Made by a program: the position numbers and the translations under genes. Positions 28,675 through 37,777 of a stretch of 64,000 nucleotides of DNA are shown one piece after another; within the stretch, counting starts at the first letter, position 1; every line of letters starts with the position of its first letter. This DNA is from Dehalococcoidia bacterium (GTDB taxonomy: Bacteria; Chloroflexota; Dehalococcoidia; Lucifugimonadales; Lucifugimonadaceae): contig JASLLE010000003.1 of NCBI GenBank assembly GCA_030747175.1, forward strand, positions 1-64,000, read 5' to 3'. The notes under the pieces were generated by a model, which worked only from the letters and a program-made list of their open reading frames with translations, did no database searches and was not told where the DNA came from.

Positions 28675-29748
28675 TCAGCTTCCCAGTTTCAGCGTCGCCG
28701 TTCCCGTCGGGAAGCTCGAGAAGCCGGGATCGAGGATGTACGTGTGGTGGGACACGGCGTTTTCCGGCACGGTTCCCACGAGGGTCTTCAGCCCGAACGG
28801 TTCCGGTGAGTCATCGGGTTCTGGTTCGATGGTCACGTAGATCGGGAAGCCCGATAGATCGACCGGGAACGTGAGCCCGGGGGGTGCGTTAAGAAGGTAG
28901 TCCTCGCCCGGCTCCGGGGGCCCGTGGAAGAACAGATCCAGCGCGAGACCGTCCTTCTGGAACATTTTCCAGCCTTCCGGCCCCGTGAACAGCTCGGTGC
29001 CGTTTTCGCCCTGCACGACTACCGACACGTACTCGTCAAGCATCACGTCAAATATGTCTGTCGTGTTCATGTCAGCCGGACCGCTGTACGGAGCCGCGAA
29101 ATCGATGTCCCACGGATCCCAGAACTTGCCGGAGGTGACGGGCTGGCCTTCGATATCGACAAATCCTTCATAGAGCCAGCCGTCCGGCAGCTCTGGAAGG
29201 TAGAGGCCGCGGGGGTCGGGTTCGAGCTGATCCACGGCGCGCCTGAACCAGATACCGGCGGTCTCATTCGTGCGCAGATGTCCATCGGTCGGCGTGGCGA
29301 GAATGTAGAAGCCGTTGGCGCTCTGGAACGTGTTTCCGATAGCCCCGGGATCACCGACGACCAGCGAAGCGACGCCGTCGGAAACGTCTCCTGCCAGGAT
29401 GCGTGTATCTGATGGCTCGCCATCTGTGTCTCCGGCGGGTTCGATCGACACCATCACGGAGGTCACGTCTTCGATGGCTGAATCGATCTCAAACGCCCCG
29501 CCATTAATCGTCTTGCCGTCCGGCGTCACTAACTCGCCCTCGGCGGAGGCGTTGAACTTGCCCATGGAAACCTCGTCGCCATCAACTACCACCCATGCTT
29601 CATAGTAGAAGCCACCGGCAAGCGGTTCAATCCCCGACAGATCAAGCACGATGCTCTCACCATCTCCACCCGAGCACGCGGCGAGCGCGATGGCGAAGAA
29701 TGCCACGAAGATAACCAGAGGGTTCTTATGCCCGGTTGTCACGTTCAA
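28675..29748 (-). CDS. Lipoprotein with two anti-sigma-K-like domains
   Basis: 357 aa with an N-terminal signal and lipobox (FFAIALAACSGG), so anchored outside the cytoplasmic membrane. The rest is an internal duplication: GGFYYEAWVVVDGDEVSMGKF is matched by DGWLYEGFVDIEGQPVTSGKF, and VMVSIEPAGDTDGEPSDTRIL by IYVTIEPEPDDSPEPFGLKTL. These resemble the extracytoplasmic C-terminal domain of RskA-type anti-sigma factors, but the zinc-binding cytoplasmic domain and membrane helix of a real anti-sigma factor are absent. No sigma gene is nearby. Function is unknown; a ligand-binding or sensory lipoprotein is possible. Confidence 0.75.
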   Translation of the reverse strand: MNVTTGHKNPLVIFVAFFAIALAACSGGDGESIVLDLSGIEPLAGGFYYEAWVVVDGDEVSMGKFNASAEGELVTPDGKTINGGAFEIDSAIEDVTSVMVSIEPAGDTDGEPSDTRILAGDVSDGVASLVVGDPGAIGNTFQSANGFYILATPTDGHLRTNETAGIWFRRAVDQLEPDPRGLYLPELPDGWLYEGFVDIEGQPVTSGKFWDPWDIDFAAPYSGPADMNTTDIFDVMLDEYVSVVVQGENGTELFTGPEGWKMFQKDGLALDLFFHGPPEPGEDYLLNAPPGLTFPVDLSGFPIYVTIEPEPDDSPEPFGLKTLVGTVPENAVSHHTYILDPGFSSFPTGTATLKLGS

Positions 29749-30110
29749 ACGTCTCTCTAACGGGGTCGAAAAGCTGAGTGGTTCGGTCAGGGCAGCCGGG
29801 GTGCGGACGGGGTGAATCTTACAGCGAAACGGTTTGTCCGGAGTCCGCTCCCGTACGAAAGATCACGGAGTTGGAGTGGGAATCGATCTCGAAACGCCCG
29901 GACCGGCAAACCTTCACGTCACGCCATTTCGTGACATCAGGGATCGGTGTGTTGCGATTTCAGTCACCTGTGTTAACGGTCTACGGCAGTTTCAGTATGT
30001 TATTGTGTCAGGTAGGCATGTAGAAAGCTCGTCCCATGGTTAACCGGCAATGCTCGGATCCGTGAAGACCAGTCCGAGATGCCCCGAACGAGACCATGGA
30101 GATGGATTAA
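29749..30110. other. Divergent intergenic region
   Basis: About 360 bases between the lipoprotein gene (minus) and the zinc-ribbon gene (plus). It is less GC-rich than the coding parts, especially 29930-30020, and probably holds promoters for both genes. No repeat element, RNA gene or clear -35/-10 pair was recognised. Confidence 0.4.
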
Positions 30111-30437
30111 GTGTTCCAGGATCGAAACATAGGTTGTGTTGAGTGCGGACAAGAGTTCGTGTTTAGCGCAGATGACCAGCAGTACCACTCAGAACGTGGC
30201 TACTCCGACCCCAAGCGTTGCCCGTCCTGTCGGGCGGCACGCCGGGCACAGGGTGGCGGCGGTGGCGGCGGCTATGGCGGCGGCGGCGGTGGCGGATTCC
30301 GGTCCGACCGGCCGATGTTCACCACCACGTGCGCACAGTGCGGACAGGAGGCCCAGGTGCCTTTCCAGCCGCGCGGTGACCGCCCGGTGTACTGCAACTC
30401 TTGCTTCTCGCAGCAGCGGCAGTCCCGCAGCTGGTAG
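30111..30437 (+). CDS. Double zinc-ribbon protein with a glycine-rich linker
   Basis: 108 aa. The first zinc site is CVECGQEFVFSADDQQYH...RCPSCR, a typical bacterial zinc-binding domain. After a linker of about 15 nearly pure Gly/Tyr residues, a second site follows: TTCAQCGQEAQVPFQPRG...VYCNSCF. The tail is Arg/Gln/Ser-rich, which suits RNA or DNA binding. Start GTG 30111. The gene is monocistronic, ending in a strong terminator, which suggests solid expression. Confidence 0.85.
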   Translation: MFQDRNIGCVECGQEFVFSADDQQYHSERGYSDPKRCPSCRAARRAQGGGGGGGYGGGGGGGFRSDRPMFTTTCAQCGQEAQVPFQPRGDRPVYCNSCFSQQRQSRSW

Positions 30438-30466
30438 GCGTTAGCGCCCGATAGCTCTAGTTAACG

Positions 30467-30508
30467 AAACCGCCCCGATGACTTCGGTCATCGGGGCGGT
30501 TTTCTGTT
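30467..30508 (+). terminator. Strong intrinsic terminator
   Basis: A perfect 16-bp stem, AAACCGCCCCGATGAC (30467-30482) with GTCATCGGGGCGGTTT (30487-30502), closed by a stable TTCG tetraloop and followed by TCTGTTT. It lies 30 bases after the zinc-ribbon gene. Confidence 0.92.
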
Positions 30509-30614
30509 TGGCCCGGGTCCGGCTGGGCGGGTCCGGCCGGACGGCTATATTGGAAATCCCGGGTTTTGAGTCGGCGGGCGTTAGGCAATCACCGTGAAGG
30601 AGACAGGCAGGACC

Positions 30615-31409
30615 ATGGACTCCCGAGCAATCAATAGCGCCGCATCCGCACTGGCAAAGGGGCGGCTTGAGCCGGTCAAACTTGATCGCCTTCCAGAAGC
30701 GATCCGTCCTTCGGACGAGGTCGACGCCTATCTACTTCAGGCGGCCGTGCGGGAGCGGCTTTCCGCCGGAGGGTACGGAGATCCTGTCGGACGGAAGATC
30801 GGCTGCACGACGGCTGTGATGCAGGAGTTCCTCCAGATCCCGAATCCCTGCGCAGGGTTCGTGTACGGCCCGACGGTTCGCGAGCGCGACGGCGAGTTCG
30901 ACTTCTCGTCCTTTCATCACGTGGGAGTCGAGTGCGAGGTCGTTGTCCGGTTGGGACACGGGCTCCCGGCCTCCGGCGCGCCGTATGACCGGACCAGTGT
31001 GGCCCCTGCCGTCGAGGCGGTTATGGCCGGGATCGAGGTCGTGGATGACCGCTGGGCCGATTACCGGTCGATGGACGTGGCGACGCTGATAGCGGATGAC
31101 TTTTTCGGGGCGGGCTGCGTGCTTGGTGATCCGGTCGCCGCCTGGCGGGAACTGGATCTCGAATCGCTACGCGGCTCGATGTCTATCAACGGCGTGGAGG
31201 TCGGTCAGGGCATCGGTGGCGACATCATGGGGCACCCGTTTGAGGCGCTGGCGTGGCTGGCGGACACCGCCGTCCAACATGACACCCCGCTTCAGGCTGG
31301 CGAGTTCATCTTCCTCGGCAGCATCGTCGAGACGAAATGGCTCGAAAGGGGCGACATCGTGGAGATCGATATCGAGGGCCTGGGAAGGGCCAGGGCGCGG
31401 TTCACCTGA
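30615..31409 (+). CDS. 2-keto-4-pentenoate hydratase-like protein (fumarylacetoacetase C-terminal fold)
   Basis: About 264 aa of the FAH/MhpD superfamily, which hydrates or decarboxylates 2-oxo acids with a divalent metal. Seen are GRKIGCTTAVMQEFLQIPNPCAGFVYG and the metal-binding acidic cluster VGVECEVVVRLG, with later VMAGIEVVDDRWADY and LGSIVETKWLERGDIVEI. This set is typical of catechol meta-cleavage hydratases. ATG 30615 was preferred to GTG 30594 because it begins the recognisable protein; the latter adds seven residues. No pathway partners are adjacent. Confidence 0.85.
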   Translation: MDSRAINSAASALAKGRLEPVKLDRLPEAIRPSDEVDAYLLQAAVRERLSAGGYGDPVGRKIGCTTAVMQEFLQIPNPCAGFVYGPTVRERDGEFDFSSFHHVGVECEVVVRLGHGLPASGAPYDRTSVAPAVEAVMAGIEVVDDRWADYRSMDVATLIADDFFGAGCVLGDPVAAWRELDLESLRGSMSINGVEVGQGIGGDIMGHPFEALAWLADTAVQHDTPLQAGEFIFLGSIVETKWLERGDIVEIDIEGLGRARARFT

Positions 31410-31454
31410 ACGGGACCGGAACAGGTCGCGACGCCGATACGCCTGATACCGCAA

Positions 31455-31949
31455 GTGGACACCCGACACACGGGTGACTACGATATTCGTCGCCTACCGG
31501 CCGCCGAAGACAACGCAGTCGAGCCGGCGAAGGCCGAGGTCAGGTTGCCGCACCACGAGGAATCGATAGTTATCGACGCGCCTGTCGAAACGGTGTTCGC
31601 CGCCATGACGGACATCGAGCGCTGGCGCGACTGGTGGCCGCAGATACAGAACGTGAGGCTTCCTGACGGTTGGACGGTGAACGGCGGGATGAGTTGCCGT
31701 GTTATGGGGATGAACCTCGATGGCTCGGTAACCTTCTACGATCCGGATCGGGAACTGGGATTTGAGACGAACATGCCCGTCGGCGGACGCGTGTTGCAGC
31801 GTTTCACGTTCCGGCCCGAAAACGGCGGTACACGACTAACGGCGGAGCTGGACGCATCCGGTGTGGCGGGCATGATGTTCACCCGGAAACGGCTTCTCAA
31901 GGAAATGGACCGGCTCAAGGCGAATGTGGAGGACGCCGAGGCTGAGTGA
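31455..31949 (+). CDS. SRPBCC (START-like) domain protein
   Basis: 164 aa. After a polar leader, the SRPBCC helix-grip fold begins with HHEESIVIDAPVETVFAAMTDIERWRDWWPQ and ends in a long amphipathic helix (FTRKRLLKEMDRLKANVED). Such domains bind hydrophobic ligands in polyketide cyclases and related proteins. The start (GTG 31455) is uncertain. It lies between the hydratase and sucC. Confidence 0.75.
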   Translation: MDTRHTGDYDIRRLPAAEDNAVEPAKAEVRLPHHEESIVIDAPVETVFAAMTDIERWRDWWPQIQNVRLPDGWTVNGGMSCRVMGMNLDGSVTFYDPDRELGFETNMPVGGRVLQRFTFRPENGGTRLTAELDASGVAGMMFTRKRLLKEMDRLKANVEDAEAE

Positions 31950-32021
31950 TCGGCCCGGAGGTTGTACCTCTCCGCTTCTCAGATCAGCGAGAATGAGCGG
32001 CATTAAGAGCGGAGCCCAACT

Positions 32022-33197
32022 ATGAACATTCATGAATACCAGGCGAGAGAGATCCTGGACTCATACGGGGTCCCGGTTCCGCGCGCGGGCGTCGCGTCCA
32101 CGCCCGAGGAAGCGCGGCAACTCGCCATCGATCTCGGCGGCCGCGTTGTCGTCAAGGCGCAGGTGCATGCCGGAGGTCGCGGGAAGGCGGGCGGGGTCAA
32201 ACTCGTCGAGTTTCCCGATGAAGCTGCGGAAGCCGCCGCCGGGATGCTGGGGGCGAACCTGGTCACGCATCAGACGAAGACCGGGGGCGTTCCGGTACGC
32301 AAGGTGCTGGTGGCAGAGCTGACCGACATCGCAGACGAGCTGTACGTGGCGATCACGATGGACGCCGACGCACGGGCGCCAATGGTGATGGCAAGTTCCG
32401 AGGGCGGAGTGGAGATCGAAGAGGTCGCCGCAAACACGCCCGAGAAGATAGTCAGGGTTGCGGCGGACCCGCTCATCGGCCTGTCCCCGTATCACGCCCG
32501 CGATATCGCCATGAAGATCGGTATCCCGACCGATCTTGTACGGCCGGCGACGGCTCTGATCACGAATCTCGCACGCGTATTCCAGGAGAAGGACGCCTCG
32601 CTGGTGGAGATCAATCCACTGGTCGTCACGACGGATGGGCGGGTCATGGCGCTCGACGCCAAGATCGCTTTTGAGGACGACGCGTTGTTCCGTCACAGTG
32701 ACGTGCAGGCGCTCGAGGACCCCGAGCAGAACGATGAGCTGGAACAGAAGGCGCACGACGCCGGACTGGCGTACGTGAAGCTGGATGGCGGCCGGGTGGG
32801 CTGCATGGTGAACGGCGCCGGGCTGGCGATGGCGACAATGGACATCACCAAGACCGCAGGGGCTGCGCCGGCAAACTTCCTTGATGTTGGCGGCGGCGCT
32901 GCCGAGGACAAGATCGCCGAGGCGTTCGAGATCATCGTCTCGGATAACGATGTGGAAGCGATCCTGGTGAATCTTTTCGGCGGAATTCTTCGATGCGATG
33001 TGGCCGCCCGCGGGATTGTGGCGGGGGCGCAAAACTCGGGCACGCAGTTGCCGCTCGTGGTCGCCATGCGCGGCACCAATGCCGAAGAAGGGCTGAAGAT
33101 ACTGGCCGCCGCCGGCCTGAACGTCACGACCGTTGGCGATCTCGGAGAGGCCGCCATCGCGCTTACAAAGGTGCTTGCCGGCGAGGGCAGAGTTTAA
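32022..33197 (+). CDS. sucC: Succinyl-CoA synthetase beta subunit
   Basis: Beta chain of the citric-acid-cycle enzyme that makes ATP or GTP from succinyl-CoA. It begins MNIHEYQAREILDSYGVPVP, has the ATP-grasp signatures VVKAQVHAGGRGKAGGVKL and LVEINPLVVTTDGRVMALDAKI, and the CoA-ligase part with NGAGLAMATMD and NLFGGILRCDVAARGIV. 391 aa is normal. sucD starts directly at the next base, so both are translated together. Confidence 0.97.
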   Translation: MNIHEYQAREILDSYGVPVPRAGVASTPEEARQLAIDLGGRVVVKAQVHAGGRGKAGGVKLVEFPDEAAEAAAGMLGANLVTHQTKTGGVPVRKVLVAELTDIADELYVAITMDADARAPMVMASSEGGVEIEEVAANTPEKIVRVAADPLIGLSPYHARDIAMKIGIPTDLVRPATALITNLARVFQEKDASLVEINPLVVTTDGRVMALDAKIAFEDDALFRHSDVQALEDPEQNDELEQKAHDAGLAYVKLDGGRVGCMVNGAGLAMATMDITKTAGAAPANFLDVGGGAAEDKIAEAFEIIVSDNDVEAILVNLFGGILRCDVAARGIVAGAQNSGTQLPLVVAMRGTNAEEGLKILAAAGLNVTTVGDLGEAAIALTKVLAGEGRV

Positions 33198-34073
33198 ATG
33201 GCCGTGCTTGTAGACGAGAACACACGCCTGCTGGTGCAGGGCCTTGGCCGGGACGGATCGTTCCAGGCGAGCCGCTGCCGGGCGTACGGGACGAACATGG
33301 TGGCCGGCGTGCACCCGCGCCGCGGTGGCACGAAGTTTGAGGATGAGGTTCCGATTTTTGAGACGGTCGCGGAGGCCGTTGAAGCGACCGGAGCGAACGC
33401 CGGACTGATCTTTGTGCCGGCCTCCGGCGCAGCGGACGCCATAATCGAGCAGGCTGATGCGGGCCTCCCGCTCGTGGTCTGCATCAGCGAGGGCGTGCCG
33501 GTGCAAGACATGGTTACGACGCTGGCTTACCTGGAGGGCAAATCCTCGCGGCTGCTCGGCCCCAACTGCCCGGGCCTGATCAGCCCTTCGGCGCACGTGA
33601 AGATAGGCATCATCCCCGGTAACATCCTGAGCGAGGGACGGGTGGGCGTGGTGTCGCGCAGCGGCACGCTGACCTACGAGGCCGTGGTGCAGTTGACGGA
33701 GCTGGGCATCGGCCAATCGACATGCGTCGGCATCGGCGGCGACCCCTTGCATGGCACGACCTTTGTGGACGTGCTTGAGATGTTTGAGAACGACGATGAG
33801 ACGGACGCGATCGTGATGATCGGTGAGATCGGCGGGACGAAGGAACAACAGGCCGCCGAGTACATCAAGAAACACGTCACGAAGCCGGTGGTCGGGGCGA
33901 TCGTCGGCCAGACAGCGCCTCCCGGAAAGCGCATGGGACACGCAGGGGCGATCATCACGGGAAAGGCGGCGCTGGCGTCCGAGAAGATCCGGGTGCTCAA
34001 CGAGGCCGGTGTGCATGTGGCGGAGTCGCCGGCGGTTATCGGGGCGAAGATGGCGGAGGTACTCGGGCGATAA
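33198..34073 (+). CDS. sucD: Succinyl-CoA synthetase alpha subunit
   Basis: Alpha chain, which binds CoA and carries the phosphohistidine. The CoA-binding Rossmann domain ([20 protein letters not shown]) and the phosphohistidine loop GHAGAIITG (His at about 248) are present. 291 aa is normal. It abuts sucC without a gap. The repeat-rich stretch 34074-34378 follows. Confidence 0.97.
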   Translation: MAVLVDENTRLLVQGLGRDGSFQASRCRAYGTNMVAGVHPRRGGTKFEDEVPIFETVAEAVEATGANAGLIFVPASGAADAIIEQADAGLPLVVCISEGVPVQDMVTTLAYLEGKSSRLLGPNCPGLISPSAHVKIGIIPGNILSEGRVGVVSRSGTLTYEAVVQLTELGIGQSTCVGIGGDPLHGTTFVDVLEMFENDDETDAIVMIGEIGGTKEQQAAEYIKKHVTKPVVGAIVGQTAPPGKRMGHAGAIITGKAALASEKIRVLNEAGVHVAESPAVIGAKMAEVLGR

Positions 34074-34100
34074 GGGGTTGCCTGTGTTCGCAGCAGCAGC

Positions 34101-34172
34101 GTCCTGAGGCTTTCACCCGTGTCCTGAGGCTCTCGAAGCTTGTACTGAGCCTGTCGAATGTGGACCGGGTTC
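34101..34172. repeat. Cluster of the GTCCTGAGGCTCTCGAAG repeat
   Basis: Two head-to-tail units (GTCCTGAGGCTTTCACCC and GTCCTGAGGCTCTCGAAGC) followed by TTGTACTGAGCCTGTCGAATGTG, which is also seen at 53440-53470. The remaining part of the 305-base gap between sucD and the kinase gene shows no other recognisable feature. Confidence 0.6.
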
Positions 34173-34378
34173 CTTGAGCCTCAGTGAGCCAGTGCGACGA
34201 GCACCCTGTCGTGCGGTCCATCTCTCGCCATCTTGTAATCCGTTTGTCATCCCACGGTCAGCCCGGTGTCACGAACCCCGGTGCGCCGGTCGGCATATTG
34301 AAGGCCTGCGATGTCGCGCGTGAAGCGTCACATCCCCTAACATGCCGCAAGTCGAAATTCTGTACCCGGGGTTGATGG

Positions 34379-37156
34379 ATGGCCGAGGAGTACATAGGCC
34401 GGTACCAGATCATCGAGACGATCGCGTCCGGCAGCCAGGGCGCGGTCCACCGCGCGTTTGATCCCCAGCTCAACCGCATCGTCGCTCTGAAGGTTCTCCT
34501 CCCCGCGCTCATAAGCCAGACGCAACACCTGGAGCGTTTCCGGCGTGAGGCCACCCTCATGTCGGCTATCGACCACCCCAACGTCGTCAAGATCCTTGAC
34601 GTCGGATCGGACGGCGACACCCACTACCTGGCGATGGAGTTGCTGCCCGAGAGCCTGTCCCGGATTATTGAGACCTCTCGCCAGCTCCCGATCGAGAACG
34701 CGGTCCGGTTTGCCATCCAGGTGGCTGACGGCCTCGCAGCCGTCCACGATGCCGGGATCATCCACCGCGATATCAAACCTCAGAACATCCTGATCGATGC
34801 CGAAGGCGTGGCGAAGGTCACGGACTTCGGCATAGCTCGCGGCGACATGCTCGGGACGCTGACAGCGACCGGCGTGATGATGGGAACGCCCTACTACATG
34901 TCGCCGGAACAGGCGGCAGGCGGCGGGGTTGACGCACGGTCCGACATCTACGCGCTAGGTGGTGTCCTCTACCAGATGCTCGCCGGCGAGGTGGTCTTCA
35001 ACGCCACCACGCCGCTGGCGATCCTGCGATTACACATCGACGAGCCGCCAAGGCCGGTGGAGTCGTTGCGGGCTGATGTGCCCGCGGCGGTCAGCGGAAT
35101 CGTCATGCGGGCGCTGGCGAAGAGGTCGGAGGAGCGGTTCGAGAGCGCGGACGATATGGCAGAGGCGTTGCGGGCCGCTATGCCGGGCGTTGCGGAGTCG
35201 GCGCCGGTGGTACGGACGCCGAGAGACGTGCCGACAACCCAACACTCTTCACACCAGCAAGATACGAGGCAACCCGCCGAGGAATCCCCACCACATCCCC
35301 CCGAGCCACTGGAAAGCACTCCGGTCCCAGAGATAGGTTCTGACCGGGTCCGGGCCTCACAGCGGCGCGCACTGCCACTTGGATGGATTGCGATGGCCTT
35401 AGCGATTGTGACAATCCCGGTGATGGCTCTCATGAGTTTCGAGCTAATCAGTTCCACTGGCGGTTCTAGCACCTCGCCGTCATTGGCCCCTACCCCGTTC
35501 CCGGTAGAAGCGACGCCGACAACCAACCAACTCCGCGAACCGGTCGCAACCACTGTCCCGTCCGAACAGGCAATCCCCACGTCTTTACCGGTGCCCGCCT
35601 CTGTGCCGACTCCCCCATCACCGCCACCGACGCCCACTCCTGTTCCCATTTTCGTACAGCCGTCCGCGCCCTTACATAACCTGGGTAGTGTGCCGACCGG
35701 AGTGATTGTCAGTGTCGCCGGAGTGTCGCCATTGTCCTCCGGGCCGTCCATCGGAGACGGGGGCATCGCAACGGCGGCCAAGCTTTCGAGCCCATTCGGT
35801 GTCACGGTCGGCTCGGACGGAACTGTCTACATCGCCGACTCCAGAAACAATCGTGTTCGGCGCGTTGATCCTTTGACGGGCGTGATCCTCACTGTGGCGG
35901 GCACTGGTACCAATGGGTACAGCGGGGATGGCGGCTCTGCAGTGGCAGCGATGCTCAATTTTTCGGGCGATGTCGCGATAGATAACGATGGAAATCTGTA
36001 CATCGCTGACTCTGGCAACAGTCGAATTCGTCACCTCGATGCCACGTCTGGGATCATCAGCACTATCGCCGGGAATGGCACACCAGGTTTCAGCGGCGAC
36101 GGCGGGCCGGCGTTCGAAGCGCAACTCAACGGTCCGGGCGCCCTGACGCTGGACACTGAAGGACATCTGTATTTCGCAGACAGCTCTAACCATCGAATTC
36201 GCCGCGTAGACGCTCGCACAAGAGTAATCACCACTGTCGCGGGTTCGGGAGGTTCCGAAGACGGCGGTGATGACGGTGATGACGGTCTGGCTACTGAGGC
36301 GCAGATTCCATATCCGGATAGTGTGTCTGTGGACACTGGTGGCAACCTGTACGTCGTCACCTCACGGCAAGATCGAGTACGCCGAGTCGATGCCGCCACC
36401 GGGATCATCACCACCATCGCGGGTACAGGCGAATCACGTTACAGCGGGGATGGCGGGCCCGCGATTGAGGCACCACTCATGGGGGCGCGAGGCGTGTTGG
36501 TGGATGCCGAAGGAAACCTGTACATCGCGGACGCCTGGAACTATCGAGTGCGGCGTGTTGACGCCGGCACAGGGATCATTATCACCATCGCTGGTAACGG
36601 AATACGCGGTTACGACGGCGATGGCGGTCTGGCCACAGAGGCGCAACTTGACTTCCCAACGGGAATGTCGCTGGACACCGAAGGCAACCTCTACATCGCT
36701 GACACATACAACGACCGAATACGACGAGTTGATGCCGCCACCGGGATCATCACCACAATTGCTGGCACGGACGACGTAGTGAATAACACCGGAGATGGGG
36801 GGTTAGCTACGGCGACGAAGCTTACCTATCCCGTTGGTATTTCCGTTAGCCCTGCCGGAGACCTGTACATAAGTAATTTAGAGGATCCACGTGTGCTCCG
36901 TGTTGACGCAAACACCGGGGTAATCAGTTCAGTTGTCGGCAACGGTGATTCAGGTTATGGCGGCGATGGCGGCCCTGCGAACCAGGCGCAACTTGACAAC
37001 CCCATTGGCGTTTCTGTCGGCAACGACGGCAACTTGTTCATAGCAGACACAGGAAATCATCGGGTACGCCATGTACACGGCGAAACCGGGGTAGTCACAA
37101 CTGTCGCCGGGACTGGCGAGCCAGGTTATCGCGGTGATGGCGGCCCGGCCACATAG
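34379..37156 (+). CDS. Membrane Ser/Thr protein kinase with NHL-repeat sensor, interrupted by TAG
   Basis: 925 aa to an in-frame TAG (37154-37156). A complete kinase domain (about 8-270): Gly loop ASGSQGAV, catalytic Lys VALK (K38), HRDIKPQNIL (D131), DFG (149-151), GTPYYMSPEQ. A single transmembrane helix follows at 333-357, then a Pro/Thr-rich spacer to about 430, and an extracellular beta-propeller of NHL repeats, each about 57 residues with GYSGDGGPA, NLYIADSGNHRIRRVD and TGIITTIAGTG cores. Eight repeats precede the TAG, which sits inside repeat nine at the Glu of the ATEAQ motif. Reading continues in frame for three more repeats (37157-37777). Kinases of this design signal from an outside ligand; the targets are unknown. 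Confidence 0.88.
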   Translation: MAEEYIGRYQIIETIASGSQGAVHRAFDPQLNRIVALKVLLPALISQTQHLERFRREATLMSAIDHPNVVKILDVGSDGDTHYLAMELLPESLSRIIETSRQLPIENAVRFAIQVADGLAAVHDAGIIHRDIKPQNILIDAEGVAKVTDFGIARGDMLGTLTATGVMMGTPYYMSPEQAAGGGVDARSDIYALGGVLYQMLAGEVVFNATTPLAILRLHIDEPPRPVESLRADVPAAVSGIVMRALAKRSEERFESADDMAEALRAAMPGVAESAPVVRTPRDVPTTQHSSHQQDTRQPAEESPPHPPEPLESTPVPEIGSDRVRASQRRALPLGWIAMALAIVTIPVMALMSFELISSTGGSSTSPSLAPTPFPVEATPTTNQLREPVATTVPSEQAIPTSLPVPASVPTPPSPPPTPTPVPIFVQPSAPLHNLGSVPTGVIVSVAGVSPLSSGPSIGDGGIATAAKLSSPFGVTVGSDGTVYIADSRNNRVRRVDPLTGVILTVAGTGTNGYSGDGGSAVAAMLNFSGDVAIDNDGNLYIADSGNSRIRHLDATSGIISTIAGNGTPGFSGDGGPAFEAQLNGPGALTLDTEGHLYFADSSNHRIRRVDARTRVITTVAGSGGSEDGGDDGDDGLATEAQIPYPDSVSVDTGGNLYVVTSRQDRVRRVDAATGIITTIAGTGESRYSGDGGPAIEAPLMGARGVLVDAEGNLYIADAWNYRVRRVDAGTGIIITIAGNGIRGYDGDGGLATEAQLDFPTGMSLDTEGNLYIADTYNDRIRRVDAATGIITTIAGTDDVVNNTGDGGLATATKLTYPVGISVSPAGDLYISNLEDPRVLRVDANTGVISSVVGNGDSGYGGDGGPANQAQLDNPIGVSVGNDGNLFIADTGNHRVRHVHGETGVVTTVAGTGEPGYRGDGGPAT

Positions 37157-37777
37157 GCGCAAATCGATTCTCCAGTTGGTGTGGATGTGGACTCTCACGG
37201 GAACCTGTACGTTTCCGGCTCAAATGTTGTGCGGCGCGTGGATGCGATCACCAGAGTAATCACCACCGTTGTAGGCACGGGTGAATCGGGTTATGACGGC
37301 GATGGCCGCCTTGCTATTGAGGCGCAGCTGTCCGCTCCTGTCGGCGTGGCAATTGATTCAGAAGGGAACTTATACGTAGCAGACTCGTTCAGTAATCGAA
37401 TTCGGCGAGTGGACGCGACCACCGGGATAATATCCACAGTCGCGGGTACCGGCGATACCGGTGGGGGCGGCGATGGAGGTCTGGCCACAGAAGCGCAAAT
37501 CTATACCCCAAACGACGTAGTTGTGGACGCCGAGGGACACATTTTTGTCGCCGCTTTTAGCGACAATCGAGTACGGCGGGTAGATGCGGTGACAGGGGTT
37601 ATCTCTACTGTCGCGGGCACGCGTGAATGGGGTTATGACGGTGATGGAGGCCCGGCAGGCGAGGCAATAATCAGGGGCCCGACCAGCCTGTCTTTGGACG
37701 CAGAGGGAAACTTGTACATCGCCGACAGAGGTAACGGCCTGATCCGTGTCGTTGTGGGTGCGGCGAGTCCCGGCTGA
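37157..37777 (+). CDS. C-terminal NHL repeats of the interrupted kinase
   Basis: In the same frame as the kinase, immediately after TAG. It encodes the rest of repeat nine (AQIDSPVGVDVDSHGNLYV) and repeats ten to twelve, ending in a natural stop at 37775-37777. The first start-like codon is GTG 37181, but nothing suggests separate export or translation, so this is best seen as the tail of a 12-repeat propeller, perhaps two six-bladed rings. It has no signal peptide of its own. Confidence 0.75.
   Translation, partial: AQIDSPVGVDVDSHGNLYVSGSNVVRRVDAITRVITTVVGTGESGYDGDGRLAIEAQLSAPVGVAIDSEGNLYVADSFSNRIRRVDATTGIISTVAGTGDTGGGGDGGLATEAQIYTPNDVVVDAEGHIFVAAFSDNRVRRVDAVTGVISTVAGTREWGYDGDGGPAGEAIIRGPTSLSLDAEGNLYIADRGNGLIRVVVGAASPG

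Noticed and set aside
32061..34016. 651-codon open frame on the minus strand across sucC and sucD
   Set aside because: It runs antisense through two fully conserved genes, has low-complexity Arg/His-rich composition and no family features. High GC and codon bias of sucCD keep the frame open.
34379..37777. Tandem DNA repeat or satellite
   Set aside because: The periodicity of about 171 bases is explained by NHL protein repeats.
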